A DNA stretch of 35,755 bases from Paludibacter sp. (lineage in GTDB: Bacteria; Bacteroidota; Bacteroidia; Bacteroidales; Paludibacteraceae). The stretch lies in the NCBI GenBank assembly GCA_029973975.1, contig JARKQF010000276.1:1-35755 (forward strand), read 5' to 3'. Positions 8,274 through 16,264 of the stretch are shown here, in pieces. The notes beneath the pieces were generated by a model, which searched no databases, was not told the DNA's origin, and saw only the letters and a list, made by a program, of their open reading frames with translations. Position 1 is the stretch's first letter, and each line of letters opens with the position of its first letter. Both the position numbers and the translations under genes were made by a program.

Positions 8274-8516
8274 ATGAACATTTATGTAGGTAACTTAAGT
8301 TACAGAGTCCGTGAAAATGACCTGCAAGGGGTTATGGCCGAATACGGTCAGGTACAATCATGCAAAATCATCAAAGACCGTGAAACAAACAAATCAAAAG
8401 GGTTTGCTTTCGTAGAAATGGATGATGCAGGTGGCGAAAAAGCTATTGCAGAACTGAACGGAGCTGACCTGGACGGTCGTACCATGGTAGTTAAAGAAGC
8501 CAGACCAAAAGCTTAA
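8274..8516 (+). CDS. single-RRM RNA-binding protein
   Basis: 80-residue protein made of one RNA recognition motif. RNP2 is IYVGNL (residues 3-8) and RNP1 is KGFAFVEM (42-49), both with the aromatic residues that stack on RNA bases. These short RRM proteins are common in Bacteroidota and cyanobacteria and are often abundant or cold-induced; which RNAs they bind is largely unknown. It has no glycine-rich tail. It is monocistronic: own promoter at 8106-8137, a long leader and a terminator at 8539-8576. Confidence 0.93.
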   Translation: MNIYVGNLSYRVRENDLQGVMAEYGQVQSCKIIKDRETNKSKGFAFVEMDDAGGEKAIAELNGADLDGRTMVVKEARPKA

Positions 8517-8538
8517 CAAACTTTCTGATTCAGGAATT

Positions 8539-8576
8539 AAACTTCTGTTGTCCCAGGTGATAGCAGGAGTTTTTTA
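8539..8576 (+). terminator. intrinsic terminator after the RRM gene
   Basis: AAACTTCTGT (8539-8548) pairs with GCAGGAGTTT (8563-8572) using two G-U pairs, followed by a continuing run of T. It closes the RRM transcript 20 nt after the stop codon. Confidence 0.65.
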
Positions 8577-8646
8577 GTTTTATATATATCAGGGTTTATA
8601 TCGATTAATTATTTAATCACATAAGTAACAATAGTTAACATGATTT

Positions 8647-9522
8647 ATGAAGATTAAAGGCATTTTCGGCCATTCCGGCTTAGGTTCGAGAGTTCTCCAA
8701 CTGGTAGGAGTTTCGTTGTTTTTTATGTTGTTGTTTTCTCTGATTTCGCTTTGGATAACAAACGGAAATCTGTCGGACATCAGTTCAATTAAGCTGGCTC
8801 AGTTTATGCAGTCAATGGGTTTGTTTGTCATCCCGCCATTTTTATTGGCTTACTTGTGGAGTGAAAAACCGCTTGAGTATCTTCAGGTCGATCGTAAACC
8901 TTCATCAAAGGACGTACTGGTGGCTATAATCATCATGCTTTCTGCTGTGCCGGCTATTAACTTGCTGGGAGAAATAAACCACGCTATTCATTTTCCGGAT
9001 TCTTTGTCATGGCTTGAAAATCAACTGGTTGATATGGAGGAAAAAGCGGAGGACCTTACACTCAGGATGCTGGATGTCGATACCCTGACCGGTTTACTGA
9101 TTAACCTTGGGCTGATAGCCATTATTCCCGCTGTCGGCGAAGAACTTTTTTTCAGGGGAATCCTGCAGCAAATATTGCAAAACAAATTCAAAACTCATGC
9201 TGCGGTATGGATTACCGCCATCATTTTCAGTGCCATTCACTTTCAGTTTTTTGGCTTTATTCCCCGTATGTTGATGGGAGCCTTGCTTGGGTATATGTTC
9301 CTCTGGACAGGTAATATCTGGGTGCCGGTGGCAGCACATTTTACCAACAATGCTGCTGCGGTATTGTATTATTACTTCAAAGGTGATGGCGCTCAACAAG
9401 CCCTGGACCTCGAAAATATCGGGAAGTCGGAAACGTATTTTGCCGGAATTATCAGTATGATGTTGGTTTCGTTGCTGATTTATTATTTCAGAAAGCACAC
9501 AAAACGCTCTTCTGCAGTTTAG
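8647..9522 (+). CDS. CPBP-family intramembrane metalloprotease (CAAX protease-like)
   Basis: Polytopic inner-membrane protein of 291 aa with about seven or eight hydrophobic segments. It carries the three glutamic-type/metalloprotease motifs of the CPBP (Abi, Rce1-like) family: GEELFFRG with E165, E166 and R170; FSAIHFQ with H198; and VPVAAHFTNN with H231. Family members cleave membrane or prenylated proteins in eukaryotes; bacterial substrates are mostly unknown, with links to bacteriocin immunity. There are no bacteriocin genes nearby. The stop codon lies 3 bp from the convergent stop of the next gene. Confidence 0.88.
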   Translation: MKIKGIFGHSGLGSRVLQLVGVSLFFMLLFSLISLWITNGNLSDISSIKLAQFMQSMGLFVIPPFLLAYLWSEKPLEYLQVDRKPSSKDVLVAIIIMLSAVPAINLLGEINHAIHFPDSLSWLENQLVDMEEKAEDLTLRMLDVDTLTGLLINLGLIAIIPAVGEELFFRGILQQILQNKFKTHAAVWITAIIFSAIHFQFFGFIPRMLMGALLGYMFLWTGNIWVPVAAHFTNNAAAVLYYYFKGDGAQQALDLENIGKSETYFAGIISMMLVSLLIYYFRKHTKRSSAV

Positions 9523-9525
9523 CGA

Positions 9526-9924
9526 TCAGACTTTAACTGTTCTTCTTTCCCTGACAATCATCAACGCTTCTTCTTTGATGTCTTCGGGAAGTTCTATTTT
9601 CCGGAGCTGCAAACTGCGCAGCCATCCGGCAACATCACTTTCTTTCAGGGTATAAAAAACATCTGCAAGCTGATTCTTTTGATTGTCCGTAAAAGAGGAT
9701 GGGCTTACTCCGGATAGTTCATCCAGTTCCTCATCATCATAATACACGATGTCGCAATCCGGATTTAAAAGAGAGTCTTTATCGCATACCTCATGTGCGC
9801 CGCAACATTCTTCATCCATTTCGAATTTTATCTCAACCTCCTCTGTTTTCTTTTTCCGGTTAAGATAGGTGAACAGCATTAACAGCCCTGCTCCGGCAAC
9901 TAAAACAATGATAAGTACCCACAT
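9526..9924 (-). CDS. single-pass membrane protein with cytosolic acidic domain, unknown function
   Basis: 132 aa. An N-terminal membrane anchor (about residues 2-22, WVLIIVLVAGAGLLMLF) is followed by a basic stop-transfer NRKKK, so the bulk probably faces the cytoplasm. The body is strongly acidic and has a Cys-rich stretch DEECCGAHEVCDKDS (38-52) that could bind metal. The C-terminal 50 residues look helical (NQKNQLADVFYTLKES, then LPEDIKEEALMIVRERR). I recognise it only as a conserved type of Bacteroidales hypothetical protein. Convergent with the CPBP protease gene, divergent from porW. Confidence 0.7.
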   Translation of the reverse strand: MWVLIIVLVAGAGLLMLFTYLNRKKKTEEVEIKFEMDEECCGAHEVCDKDSLLNPDCDIVYYDDEELDELSGVSPSSFTDNQKNQLADVFYTLKESDVAGWLRSLQLRKIELPEDIKEEALMIVRERRTVKV

Positions 9925-9939
9925 TTTTATAGATTCTTA

Positions 9940-10050
9940 AACCACAAAAGGAAATTCAAGAAGCAAATAACGAATAGTGAAAATGTAAGTTAGCATAACA
10001 TTTCCTTACAATCATTAATTTAAAATTTTTCTTTTGTGCCTTTTGTGGTT
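9940..10050. repeat. inverted-repeat element with AACCACAAAAGG ends
   Basis: AACCACAAAAGG (9940-9951) is perfectly inverted at 10039-10050. Inside, AATGT and ACATT arms flank a small central loop, and CTTTTGTG occurs just before the right arm as a partial direct repeat. Such AACCACAAA palindromes are widespread between genes of this phylum. It sits in the divergent promoter region upstream of porW and may form part of the leader of the minus-strand gene. Confidence 0.55.
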
Positions 10051-10070
10051 ATATTAAATTAAATTCACCG

Positions 10071-10108
10071 CAAAATTACGCAATTGTAGTTGAAATTAGC
10101 TATTTTTG
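10071..10108. promoter_or_regulatory. divergent -7 elements for porW and the minus-strand membrane protein
   Basis: TATTTTTG at 10101-10108 (plus) and TAATTTTG on the minus strand at 10078-10071 both match TAnnTTTG. They lie 22 bp apart, so each would occlude the other's -33 region, and neither has a clear TTTG partner. The plus-strand box overlaps an upstream in-frame ATG at 10106, which argues that porW translation starts later, at 10154. Confidence 0.4.
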
Positions 10109-10153
10109 TACGTTAAAAATACAATAGAAAAGCTATTTTTCAGTTTTAGAAGC

Positions 10154-12988
10154 ATGTTAAACCAGGTTCCTGAAATTGGTAAAATCAACTCAATTTTGAA
10201 GCAAAAACACCTGCATATTTACTGCATGCTGGCATTACTGCTCGTAATGTCGGGATGTTCCATGAATAAGAACACCTGGACCGCCCGGACTGTTCAGTCG
10301 GTGAATACACGCTTCAATGTTCATTTCAATGGAAAAGTTAGCTATGATGATGCTATCAAAGCCATTCGTGAAGCCAATAAAGATGATTTCGGTCAGGTTA
10401 TTCCGATGTATCCCATTAGTAATCATGAAAATGCAACTGCAGGAACCAGTCAGCTGAACAGAACCATTGAAAAATGCCGCAAAGCGATTAAGACCCGTTC
10501 AATTAAAGTTAAACCGGAATACAATCGTCGCAAAGCAGGTAAAAAAGGTTACAGAGAATTCATGAACAAGGAAGAATATAATCCCTTTATGCATGAAGTT
10601 TGGTTGTTGTTGGCAAAGGCCGAATTTCACAAAGCTGATTTTCTCGGTGCCGTGGGTACTTTCAATTACATTGCCCGTCATTTTAAAGAAAATGAAAATC
10701 TTGGGGTGACTTGTCAGTTGTGGGTAGTCCGTTCTTATGCTGAAATGGGATGGATATATGAAGCTGAAGATTTGTTGAGTAAGCTGAATCAAAAAAACTT
10801 AAGAGGCGATAATGTTGGGCTTTATGCGTCTGTATATGCCGATTTGTTGTTGAAAAAAACACAATACAGAGAAGCTATTCCATTCCTGGAAATGGCCTTG
10901 GCGAGGGAAAAGGATAAAGCGCTGAAAACGCGGTTTTCTTATTTGCTCGCGCAGTTGTATGAACAAACCGGAGATAAAAGAAAAGCGCATGATGCTTATT
11001 CTGCACTGATAAAGAAAAATCCTCCTTATGAAATGGCTTTTAACGCGACCATCAGCAGAGCCGGATTATTCCTGGATAATATGCAGAACATTCGCCGAGA
11101 TTTGTTGAAAATGACCAGGAATTTCAACAACAGGGATTACCTGGATCAACTGTATTACACAATCGGGAAGTCGTACCTGCATGAAAAAGATACGGTAAAA
11201 GCACTGGAGTATTTTCATGAAGCAGTTGAGAACAGTACGCGTAATGGGATCGACAAGGCGGTTGCTTTGATATTGATGGGTGACCTGTACTATGCAAAGA
11301 AAGAGTATGTGAAAGCGCAACCAAGTTATGATGAAGCTTCGAAAATAATTAGCCTCGATCATCCGGATTACCCCCGTGTATTCAAAAGGGCGGAAGTCCT
11401 TTCGGAGTTGGTTGTTCAGTATGATATCGTGGTGTTGCAGGACAGTTTGCAAAGACTTTCAGCCATGTCGGAAACAGACAGGCTGAAGAGTATCAATGCC
11501 TATATTGCCAGACTGGAACAGGAAGAAAAACTGGCTGCTGAAAAAGAGGAAAAAATGAGGCAATTGCAGGAGACAAATCAGGAGCGTGCCAGTCAGGTAG
11601 CTGCTATGCCCATGTTAGGTGGTGGAAATTTGCAGGGGGAATGGTATTTTTACAATCCGAATCTGATTCGCAGTGGACAAACGGAATTTCAGTCCCGTTG
11701 GGGAAGACGTAAACTGGAAGACAACTGGCGCCGCATCAATAAGTCTGCCGTGTTGTTTGGTGATGAGCCTGTCAATGGGCAACCGGCAACCGGCGCTTTG
11801 CTTAACGATTCAATCCCTGTGGCTGATAGTGGAGAATTAGCTGAAGGCGATCCCCAACAGCAGGGTGAAGCACTTGCTGATAATAAAAACCCGGCGTACT
11901 ACCTCCGGCAGATACCGGTAACCCAAGAGCAGCTTGCCCGTTCGAGTCAGCTGTGGGCTGAAGCTTTGTTCAACATGGGAATGATTTACAAAGATAAACT
12001 GGAAGATTTGCCATTGTCGATTGCCACTTTCAGGGAATATATGAACCGTTTCGGTGAATATGAGTTGGTTCCGGATGCATTGTATCAGTCGTATCTGATG
12101 CACACCCGGTTGTTTCAGGTTACAGAAGCTGAATCTGTAAGAGAAAAGCTGATAGCAGATTATCCCGACAACCGGTATGCACAGTTGCTTGCGAATCCGA
12201 ATTACATTGAAACGAAACAGCAAATGTTTGCCGAGCAGGATTCTATCTACCGGATTGCTTACGAAGCGTTCAATAAAAATGATTTTGAAAAGGTCTTTGG
12301 TCAGGTTCAGTATGTGGAAGAAAAATACCCGATGAGTACCTTGATGCCTAAATTCCTTTTTCTGAGAGCGCTAAGTGTTGGTAAAACACAGCAGCCGGAA
12401 CGATTTGAAAAAGCGCTTACTGAATTGCTGGATGCCTATCCAACCAGTGATGTGAGTTCTATTTCAAAGGATATGCTCGCTTTGATAAAGCAGGGCAGAG
12501 AGGCACAACAAGGTACAACCCACGGTACCATCCTGGCTCGCCGGGAAGTACAGGTGAAAGTAGAGAACGGAGATACCGTTACCAGGGCTTTCAGTCCGGA
12601 TAAAGAAACTATGCACCGGGTTATGTTGATATCGTCGGAGCCTGAAGAGTCATTATATGCACTTCAGTTTCAACTGGCTGTGTTCAATTTTTCACGTTTT
12701 CTACTGAATGATTTTGAATTGAATATCAGTAAGGTTGATGTGTCGAGAAATGTGTTGTCGGTTTTCAATTTCGACAATTATGCTGATGCGGCCTGGTATT
12801 TGGAAGCCATCGCCGAGGATGCTGAAATTGTGAAGCTGATGAAGGATCTGAAAACATTTCCACTGGTAATTTCCGACCATAATTATGCGCTGACAAAATC
12901 CGGATTTACATTGGATGACTACCTGACGTACCGGTCGTCTTTGGAATCTGCAAAAGAATCAAATAAAGAAAAAACAGATATAAGATGA
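10154..12988 (+). CDS. porW: type IX secretion system lipoprotein PorW/SprE, TPR-rich
   Basis: Large outer-membrane-associated lipoprotein needed for type IX secretion (PorW in Porphyromonas, SprE in Flavobacterium). The start at 10154 gives a signal peptide ending in LLLVMSGC, a good lipobox. After it comes TRFNVHFNGKVSYDDAIKAI, typical of the SprE/PorW N-terminus. Several tetratricopeptide-like helical pairs follow, for example around FLEMALAREKD, YYTIGKSYLHEKDTVKALEY and LILMGDLYYAKKEYVKAQPS. A charged coiled-coil stretch (IARLEQEEKLAAEKEEKMRQ) separates the two TPR blocks. The length of about 944 aa is in the family range. Its stop codon overlaps the porX start by 4 bp, implying translational coupling. 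An ATG at 10106 is in frame but sits on the promoter. Confidence 0.87.
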   Translation: MLNQVPEIGKINSILKQKHLHIYCMLALLLVMSGCSMNKNTWTARTVQSVNTRFNVHFNGKVSYDDAIKAIREANKDDFGQVIPMYPISNHENATAGTSQLNRTIEKCRKAIKTRSIKVKPEYNRRKAGKKGYREFMNKEEYNPFMHEVWLLLAKAEFHKADFLGAVGTFNYIARHFKENENLGVTCQLWVVRSYAEMGWIYEAEDLLSKLNQKNLRGDNVGLYASVYADLLLKKTQYREAIPFLEMALAREKDKALKTRFSYLLAQLYEQTGDKRKAHDAYSALIKKNPPYEMAFNATISRAGLFLDNMQNIRRDLLKMTRNFNNRDYLDQLYYTIGKSYLHEKDTVKALEYFHEAVENSTRNGIDKAVALILMGDLYYAKKEYVKAQPSYDEASKIISLDHPDYPRVFKRAEVLSELVVQYDIVVLQDSLQRLSAMSETDRLKSINAYIARLEQEEKLAAEKEEKMRQLQETNQERASQVAAMPMLGGGNLQGEWYFYNPNLIRSGQTEFQSRWGRRKLEDNWRRINKSAVLFGDEPVNGQPATGALLNDSIPVADSGELAEGDPQQQGEALADNKNPAYYLRQIPVTQEQLARSSQLWAEALFNMGMIYKDKLEDLPLSIATFREYMNRFGEYELVPDALYQSYLMHTRLFQVTEAESVREKLIADYPDNRYAQLLANPNYIETKQQMFAEQDSIYRIAYEAFNKNDFEKVFGQVQYVEEKYPMSTLMPKFLFLRALSVGKTQQPERFEKALTELLDAYPTSDVSSISKDMLALIKQGREAQQGTTHGTILARREVQVKVENGDTVTRAFSPDKETMHRVMLISSEPEESLYALQFQLAVFNFSRFLLNDFELNISKVDVSRNVLSVFNFDNYADAAWYLEAIAEDAEIVKLMKDLKTFPLVISDHNYALTKSGFTLDDYLTYRSSLESAKESNKEKTDIR

Positions 12989-14532
12989 AGAAAGACAAAA
13001 TTTTATGGGCTGATGATGAAATTGACTTGCTGAAAGTCTATGTGCTTTTTCTGGAAGAAAAAGGATATGAGGTGGTTACGGCATCCAATGGCAAAGATGC
13101 GGTGGATTTGTGTAAAAAAGAAAGTTTTGACATCATCTTCCTGGATGAAAACATGCCGGGTTTGAGCGGATTGGAAACCATTCCGCTGATTAAGGAAATT
13201 CATCCGAATGTGCCTCTTGTCATGATTACGAAAAGTGAGGAGGAAAATCTCATGAATATGGCTATTGGAAGCAAAATTGCCGATTATCTCACCAAACCGG
13301 TAAATCCCAGTCAGATTTTGCTGACTTTGAAGAAAAATATTCATAAAAAAGAAATCCAGACTGAACATACCACTTCAACCTATCGCTCTGAGTTCGGACG
13401 AATCGGGATGCAAATCAATGATTCATTAACTTATGATGATTGGGTGGAAGTGTATAAGAAGTTGGTTTACTGGGAATTGGAGTTATCGGAAACAGACAGT
13501 GGTATGGACGAAATGCTGCGCATGCAGAAAACGGAAGCCAATAGTACTTTTAATAAATTCATCAAAAAGAATTATATCGACTGGTTTAAAAATCAGGCTA
13601 ACAGACCCTTGTTAAGTCCGGATATTTTTAAAACCAAGGTTTTCCCTCTGTTGGATGAAGGTGAAAAAGTGTTCTTTGTGCTGATTGATAATTTCCGTTT
13701 TGACCAATGGAAAATAATCCGTGAAATGTTGAATGAATATTACAATTTCACGGAAGAAGGACTGTATTCGAGTATTTTACCAACTGCTACGCAGTATGCA
13801 CGAAATGCAATTTTCTCAGGTCTGATGCCTGTTCAGATTCAGCAGATGTTCCCGGATTTATGGGTGGATGAAGAGGAAGAGGAAGGGAAAAATCTGAATG
13901 AGAAAGATTTGATTCAAACTCAATTGCAACGTTTCAGAAAAAATTATGCTTTTTCATACAATAAGGTAAATGAATCGTCTTATTGTGAAAAATTGATCGA
14001 AAGATTGCCACAGCTGGAAAATAACCAATTGAATGTTTGTGTGTTAAATTTCATAGATATGCTTTCCCATTCACGTACGGAATCCAAAATGATGCGTGAA
14101 CTAGCCAACGATGAAAACGCCTATCGCTCATTGACAGTGTCGTGGTTCAGACATTCGGGTACGCTTGAATTGCTGAAAGCCATTGCCCGCAGAGGGTACA
14201 AAGTTATTCTGACTACCGACCACGGAACTATTCAGGTGAAAAATCCGATCAAGGTCATAGGAGATAAAAATACCAATGTGAATTTGCGGTATAAAGTAGG
14301 TAAAAACCTGAGTTATAACCGGAAAGAAGTTTATGAGATATCCGATCCCAAACAAATCGGGTTGCCCAGTCCGAATGTAAGTTCAACCTATATTTTTGCC
14401 GGCAATGAAGATTTTTTTGCTTATCCGAATAATTACAATCATTACGTGAGTTATTATAAAAATACATTCCAGCATGGTGGCATTTCGTTGGAAGAAATGT
14501 TGATTCCGCTGATTGTGATGCAACCGAAATAA
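12985..14532 (+). CDS. porX: PorX: response regulator with PglZ phosphodiesterase effector domain
   Basis: Two-component regulator of type IX secretion. The receiver domain (about 1-120) has the acidic pair D10/D11, phospho-acceptor D54 in IIFLDENMPGLSG, T82 and K104 in YLTKP, so it looks fully competent. The rest is a PglZ/alkaline-phosphatase-superfamily domain with LIDNFRFDQW (about 233-242), ATQYARNAIFSGLMP, SHSRTESKM, TTDHGTIQVKNP and a C-terminal HGGISLEEMLIP, giving the zinc-binding Asp/His set. PorX of other Bacteroidota cleaves oligoadenylates and works with the kinase PorY and the ECF factor SigP; no porY lies in this window. The adjacency and 4-bp overlap with porW are notable because regulator and machine are then made from one message. 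Confidence 0.93.
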   Translation: MKKDKILWADDEIDLLKVYVLFLEEKGYEVVTASNGKDAVDLCKKESFDIIFLDENMPGLSGLETIPLIKEIHPNVPLVMITKSEEENLMNMAIGSKIADYLTKPVNPSQILLTLKKNIHKKEIQTEHTTSTYRSEFGRIGMQINDSLTYDDWVEVYKKLVYWELELSETDSGMDEMLRMQKTEANSTFNKFIKKNYIDWFKNQANRPLLSPDIFKTKVFPLLDEGEKVFFVLIDNFRFDQWKIIREMLNEYYNFTEEGLYSSILPTATQYARNAIFSGLMPVQIQQMFPDLWVDEEEEEGKNLNEKDLIQTQLQRFRKNYAFSYNKVNESSYCEKLIERLPQLENNQLNVCVLNFIDMLSHSRTESKMMRELANDENAYRSLTVSWFRHSGTLELLKAIARRGYKVILTTDHGTIQVKNPIKVIGDKNTNVNLRYKVGKNLSYNRKEVYEISDPKQIGLPSPNVSSTYIFAGNEDFFAYPNNYNHYVSYYKNTFQHGGISLEEMLIPLIVMQPK

Positions 14533-14549
14533 AGACAAATGTCAAATTA

Positions 14550-14640
14550 AAGTCTAAAGTTTAAAGTTTAACGACAGTATTTATCATTTATAACATCTGA
14601 AATCATACATTTGACTATAGACTTTAGACCCCAAGTAGAA
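14550..14640. repeat. GTCTAAAG inverted-repeat spacer
   Basis: GTCTAAAGTTTAAAG near 14555 is inverted by GACTATAGACTTTAGAC near 14620-14637; they share GTCTAAAGT. The spacer lies between porX and argF' and has no ORF. It resembles the etfB-etfA spacer in its TAGAC/GTCTA words, suggesting a dispersed family. Confidence 0.5.
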
Positions 14641-14641
14641 T

Positions 14642-15598
14642 ATGAAAACATACACCAACGTTAAAGACCTCGGCAATTTGCAAGATGCAATTAAAGAGGC
14701 ATTGGAAATCAAGCAAAACCGTTACGCTTACAAGCACATCGGAGAAAATAAAACCCTGTTGATGGTATTCTTCAACTCGAGTTTACGTACGCGCCTGAGT
14801 ACGCAGAAGGCCGGAATGAATCTGGGCATGAACACCATGGTGCTCGACATTAATCAGGGCGCCTGGAAACTGGAAACGGAGCGGGGAGTAGTGATGGATG
14901 GCGATAAACCGGAACACATTCTCGAAGCGATTCCGGTCATGGGCGCCTATTGTGATGTAATCGGAGTGAGAGCTTTCGCACAATTCGAAGACAAAGCTTT
15001 CGATTACAGTGAAACCATCATCAACCAGTTTATCAAATACTCAGGTAAACCTGTTTTCAGTATGGAAGCAGCAACAGCACATCCTTTGCAAGCTTTTGCC
15101 GATCTGATTACCATTGAAGAGTATAAAAAAACAGCTCGCCCGAAGGTCGTGCTGACCTGGGCGCCGCATCCGAGAGCATTGCCACAAGCGGTGCCCAACT
15201 CTTTCGCCGATTTTATGAACGAAGCGGAGGTGGATTTTGTAATTACTCATCCTGAAGGATATGAATTGGCAGAGGAATTTGTACGGGGTGCGAAGGTGGA
15301 ATATAACCAGATGAAGGCTTTCGAAGGTGCTGATTTTATTTATGCTAAAAACTGGGCAGCTTATCAGGATCCCAATTATGGTAAGATATTGAGCACCGAC
15401 CGTAACTGGACGGTAAGTGAGCGTCAGATGGCGGTTACCAATAATGCATATTTCATGCATTGCCTGCCGGTGCGTCGTAATATGATTGTGACCGATGATG
15501 TGATTGAGAGTCCGCAATCCATCGTGATACCCGAAGCCGCCAACCGTGAAATTTCAGCACAGGTTGTTATCAAAAGACTATTAGAGAATAGACTGTAA
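14642..15598 (+). CDS. argF': N-succinylornithine carbamoyltransferase
   Basis: Transfers the carbamoyl group from carbamoyl phosphate to an N-acylated ornithine, the Bacteroidota variant of the ornithine transcarbamylase step. 318 aa, exactly the length of the Bacteroides fragilis enzyme. Carbamoyl phosphate loop: FFNSSLRTRLSTQ (43-55). MHCLPVRRNMIVTDD holds the conserved HCLP. Residue 90, in GDKPEH, is proline. In the characterised family Pro at this site selects N-succinylornithine and Glu selects N-acetylornithine, so the succinyl-specific enzyme is favoured. The upstream 100 bp contain only a palindromic spacer. Partners argB and an argE-like gene follow within 2.5 kb. Confidence 0.92.
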   Translation: MKTYTNVKDLGNLQDAIKEALEIKQNRYAYKHIGENKTLLMVFFNSSLRTRLSTQKAGMNLGMNTMVLDINQGAWKLETERGVVMDGDKPEHILEAIPVMGAYCDVIGVRAFAQFEDKAFDYSETIINQFIKYSGKPVFSMEAATAHPLQAFADLITIEEYKKTARPKVVLTWAPHPRALPQAVPNSFADFMNEAEVDFVITHPEGYELAEEFVRGAKVEYNQMKAFEGADFIYAKNWAAYQDPNYGKILSTDRNWTVSERQMAVTNNAYFMHCLPVRRNMIVTDDVIESPQSIVIPEAANREISAQVVIKRLLENRL

Positions 15599-15621
15599 CA
15601 AACTAAAAATATTAAAATATA

Positions 15622-15725
15622 ACCATATAAGTCATATAAGCGACATATAAGTTGTATTTACCTTTTGAAAGATTTTCAATTTAGAATATTAAGAGCTTAT
15701 ATGTCACTTATATGACTTATATGGT
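15622..15725. repeat. 104-bp palindromic element with 30-bp terminal inverted repeats
   Basis: 15622-15651 and 15696-15725 are inverted copies identical at 29 of 30 positions. Each arm contains three CTTATATG octamers spaced 11 and 9 bp apart and ends in GGT. The 44-bp centre includes TTTTGAAAGATTTTC. It is the short relative of the 306-bp element at 5384-5689 (same ends, different centre) and fills the argF'-apt gap. Confidence 0.85.
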
Positions 15726-15739
15726 AAAGTAACAAAATT

Positions 15740-16264
15740 ATGAATATAGAAAAAGTTATTGCATCTATCAGAAATGTACCCGACTTCCCCAAACCGGGAA
15801 TTTTATTTAAAGATATTACCACAGCAATGAAAGATCCGGAGGTTCTGCGTTTCATAGTGGATGAATTGTACGAGTACTACAAGGATAAAGGGATCACGAA
15901 GGTTGTAGGCGTGGAAAGCCGTGGTTTTGTGCTGGGAAGTATTCTGGCTTACAAGCTCGGTGCCGGTTTTGTGTTGTTGCGTAAGCCAGGAAAATTACCT
16001 GCCGATACATATAGATTGGCTTATGATTTGGAATACGGTCAGGATGCACTGGAAATTCACAAAGATGCGATTGAGCCAGGTGATATTGTGTTGTTGCATG
16101 ACGATTTGCTGGCAACCGGCGGTAGTGCCGGAGCGGCATTAAAATTACTTGCCAATTTTGATATGAAAGCAGTTTATGTAAGTTTTCTGATCGAACTTGA
16201 ATTCCTGAAGGGAAAAGAAAAACTCGAAAATGCTACGGACATTCATTCAATGATTCAATTCTGA
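15740..16264 (+). CDS. apt: adenine phosphoribosyltransferase
   Basis: Purine salvage enzyme making AMP from adenine and PRPP. The 174 residues begin with a typical Apt helix (IEKVIASIRNVPDFPKPGIL), followed by FKDITTAMKDP, VVGVESRGFVLGSILAYKLG and RKPGKLPADTY. The PRPP-binding loop is VLLHDDLLATGGSAGAAL, with the two acidic residues and the TGGS turn intact. The stop codon TGA overlaps the argB ATG by one base, so the two are translated from one mRNA although their pathways differ. Confidence 0.95.
   Translation: MNIEKVIASIRNVPDFPKPGILFKDITTAMKDPEVLRFIVDELYEYYKDKGITKVVGVESRGFVLGSILAYKLGAGFVLLRKPGKLPADTYRLAYDLEYGQDALEIHKDAIEPGDIVLLHDDLLATGGSAGAALKLLANFDMKAVYVSFLIELEFLKGKEKLENATDIHSMIQF

Noticed and set aside
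10106-10153. Upstream in-frame ATG for porW.
   Set aside because: It overlaps the likely -7 promoter element and would bury the lipoprotein signal peptide behind 16 extra residues.
15041-15517. 158-codon open frame on the minus strand within argF'.
   Set aside because: Antisense to a conserved enzyme; composition rich in His/Ile/Cys and no family resemblance.
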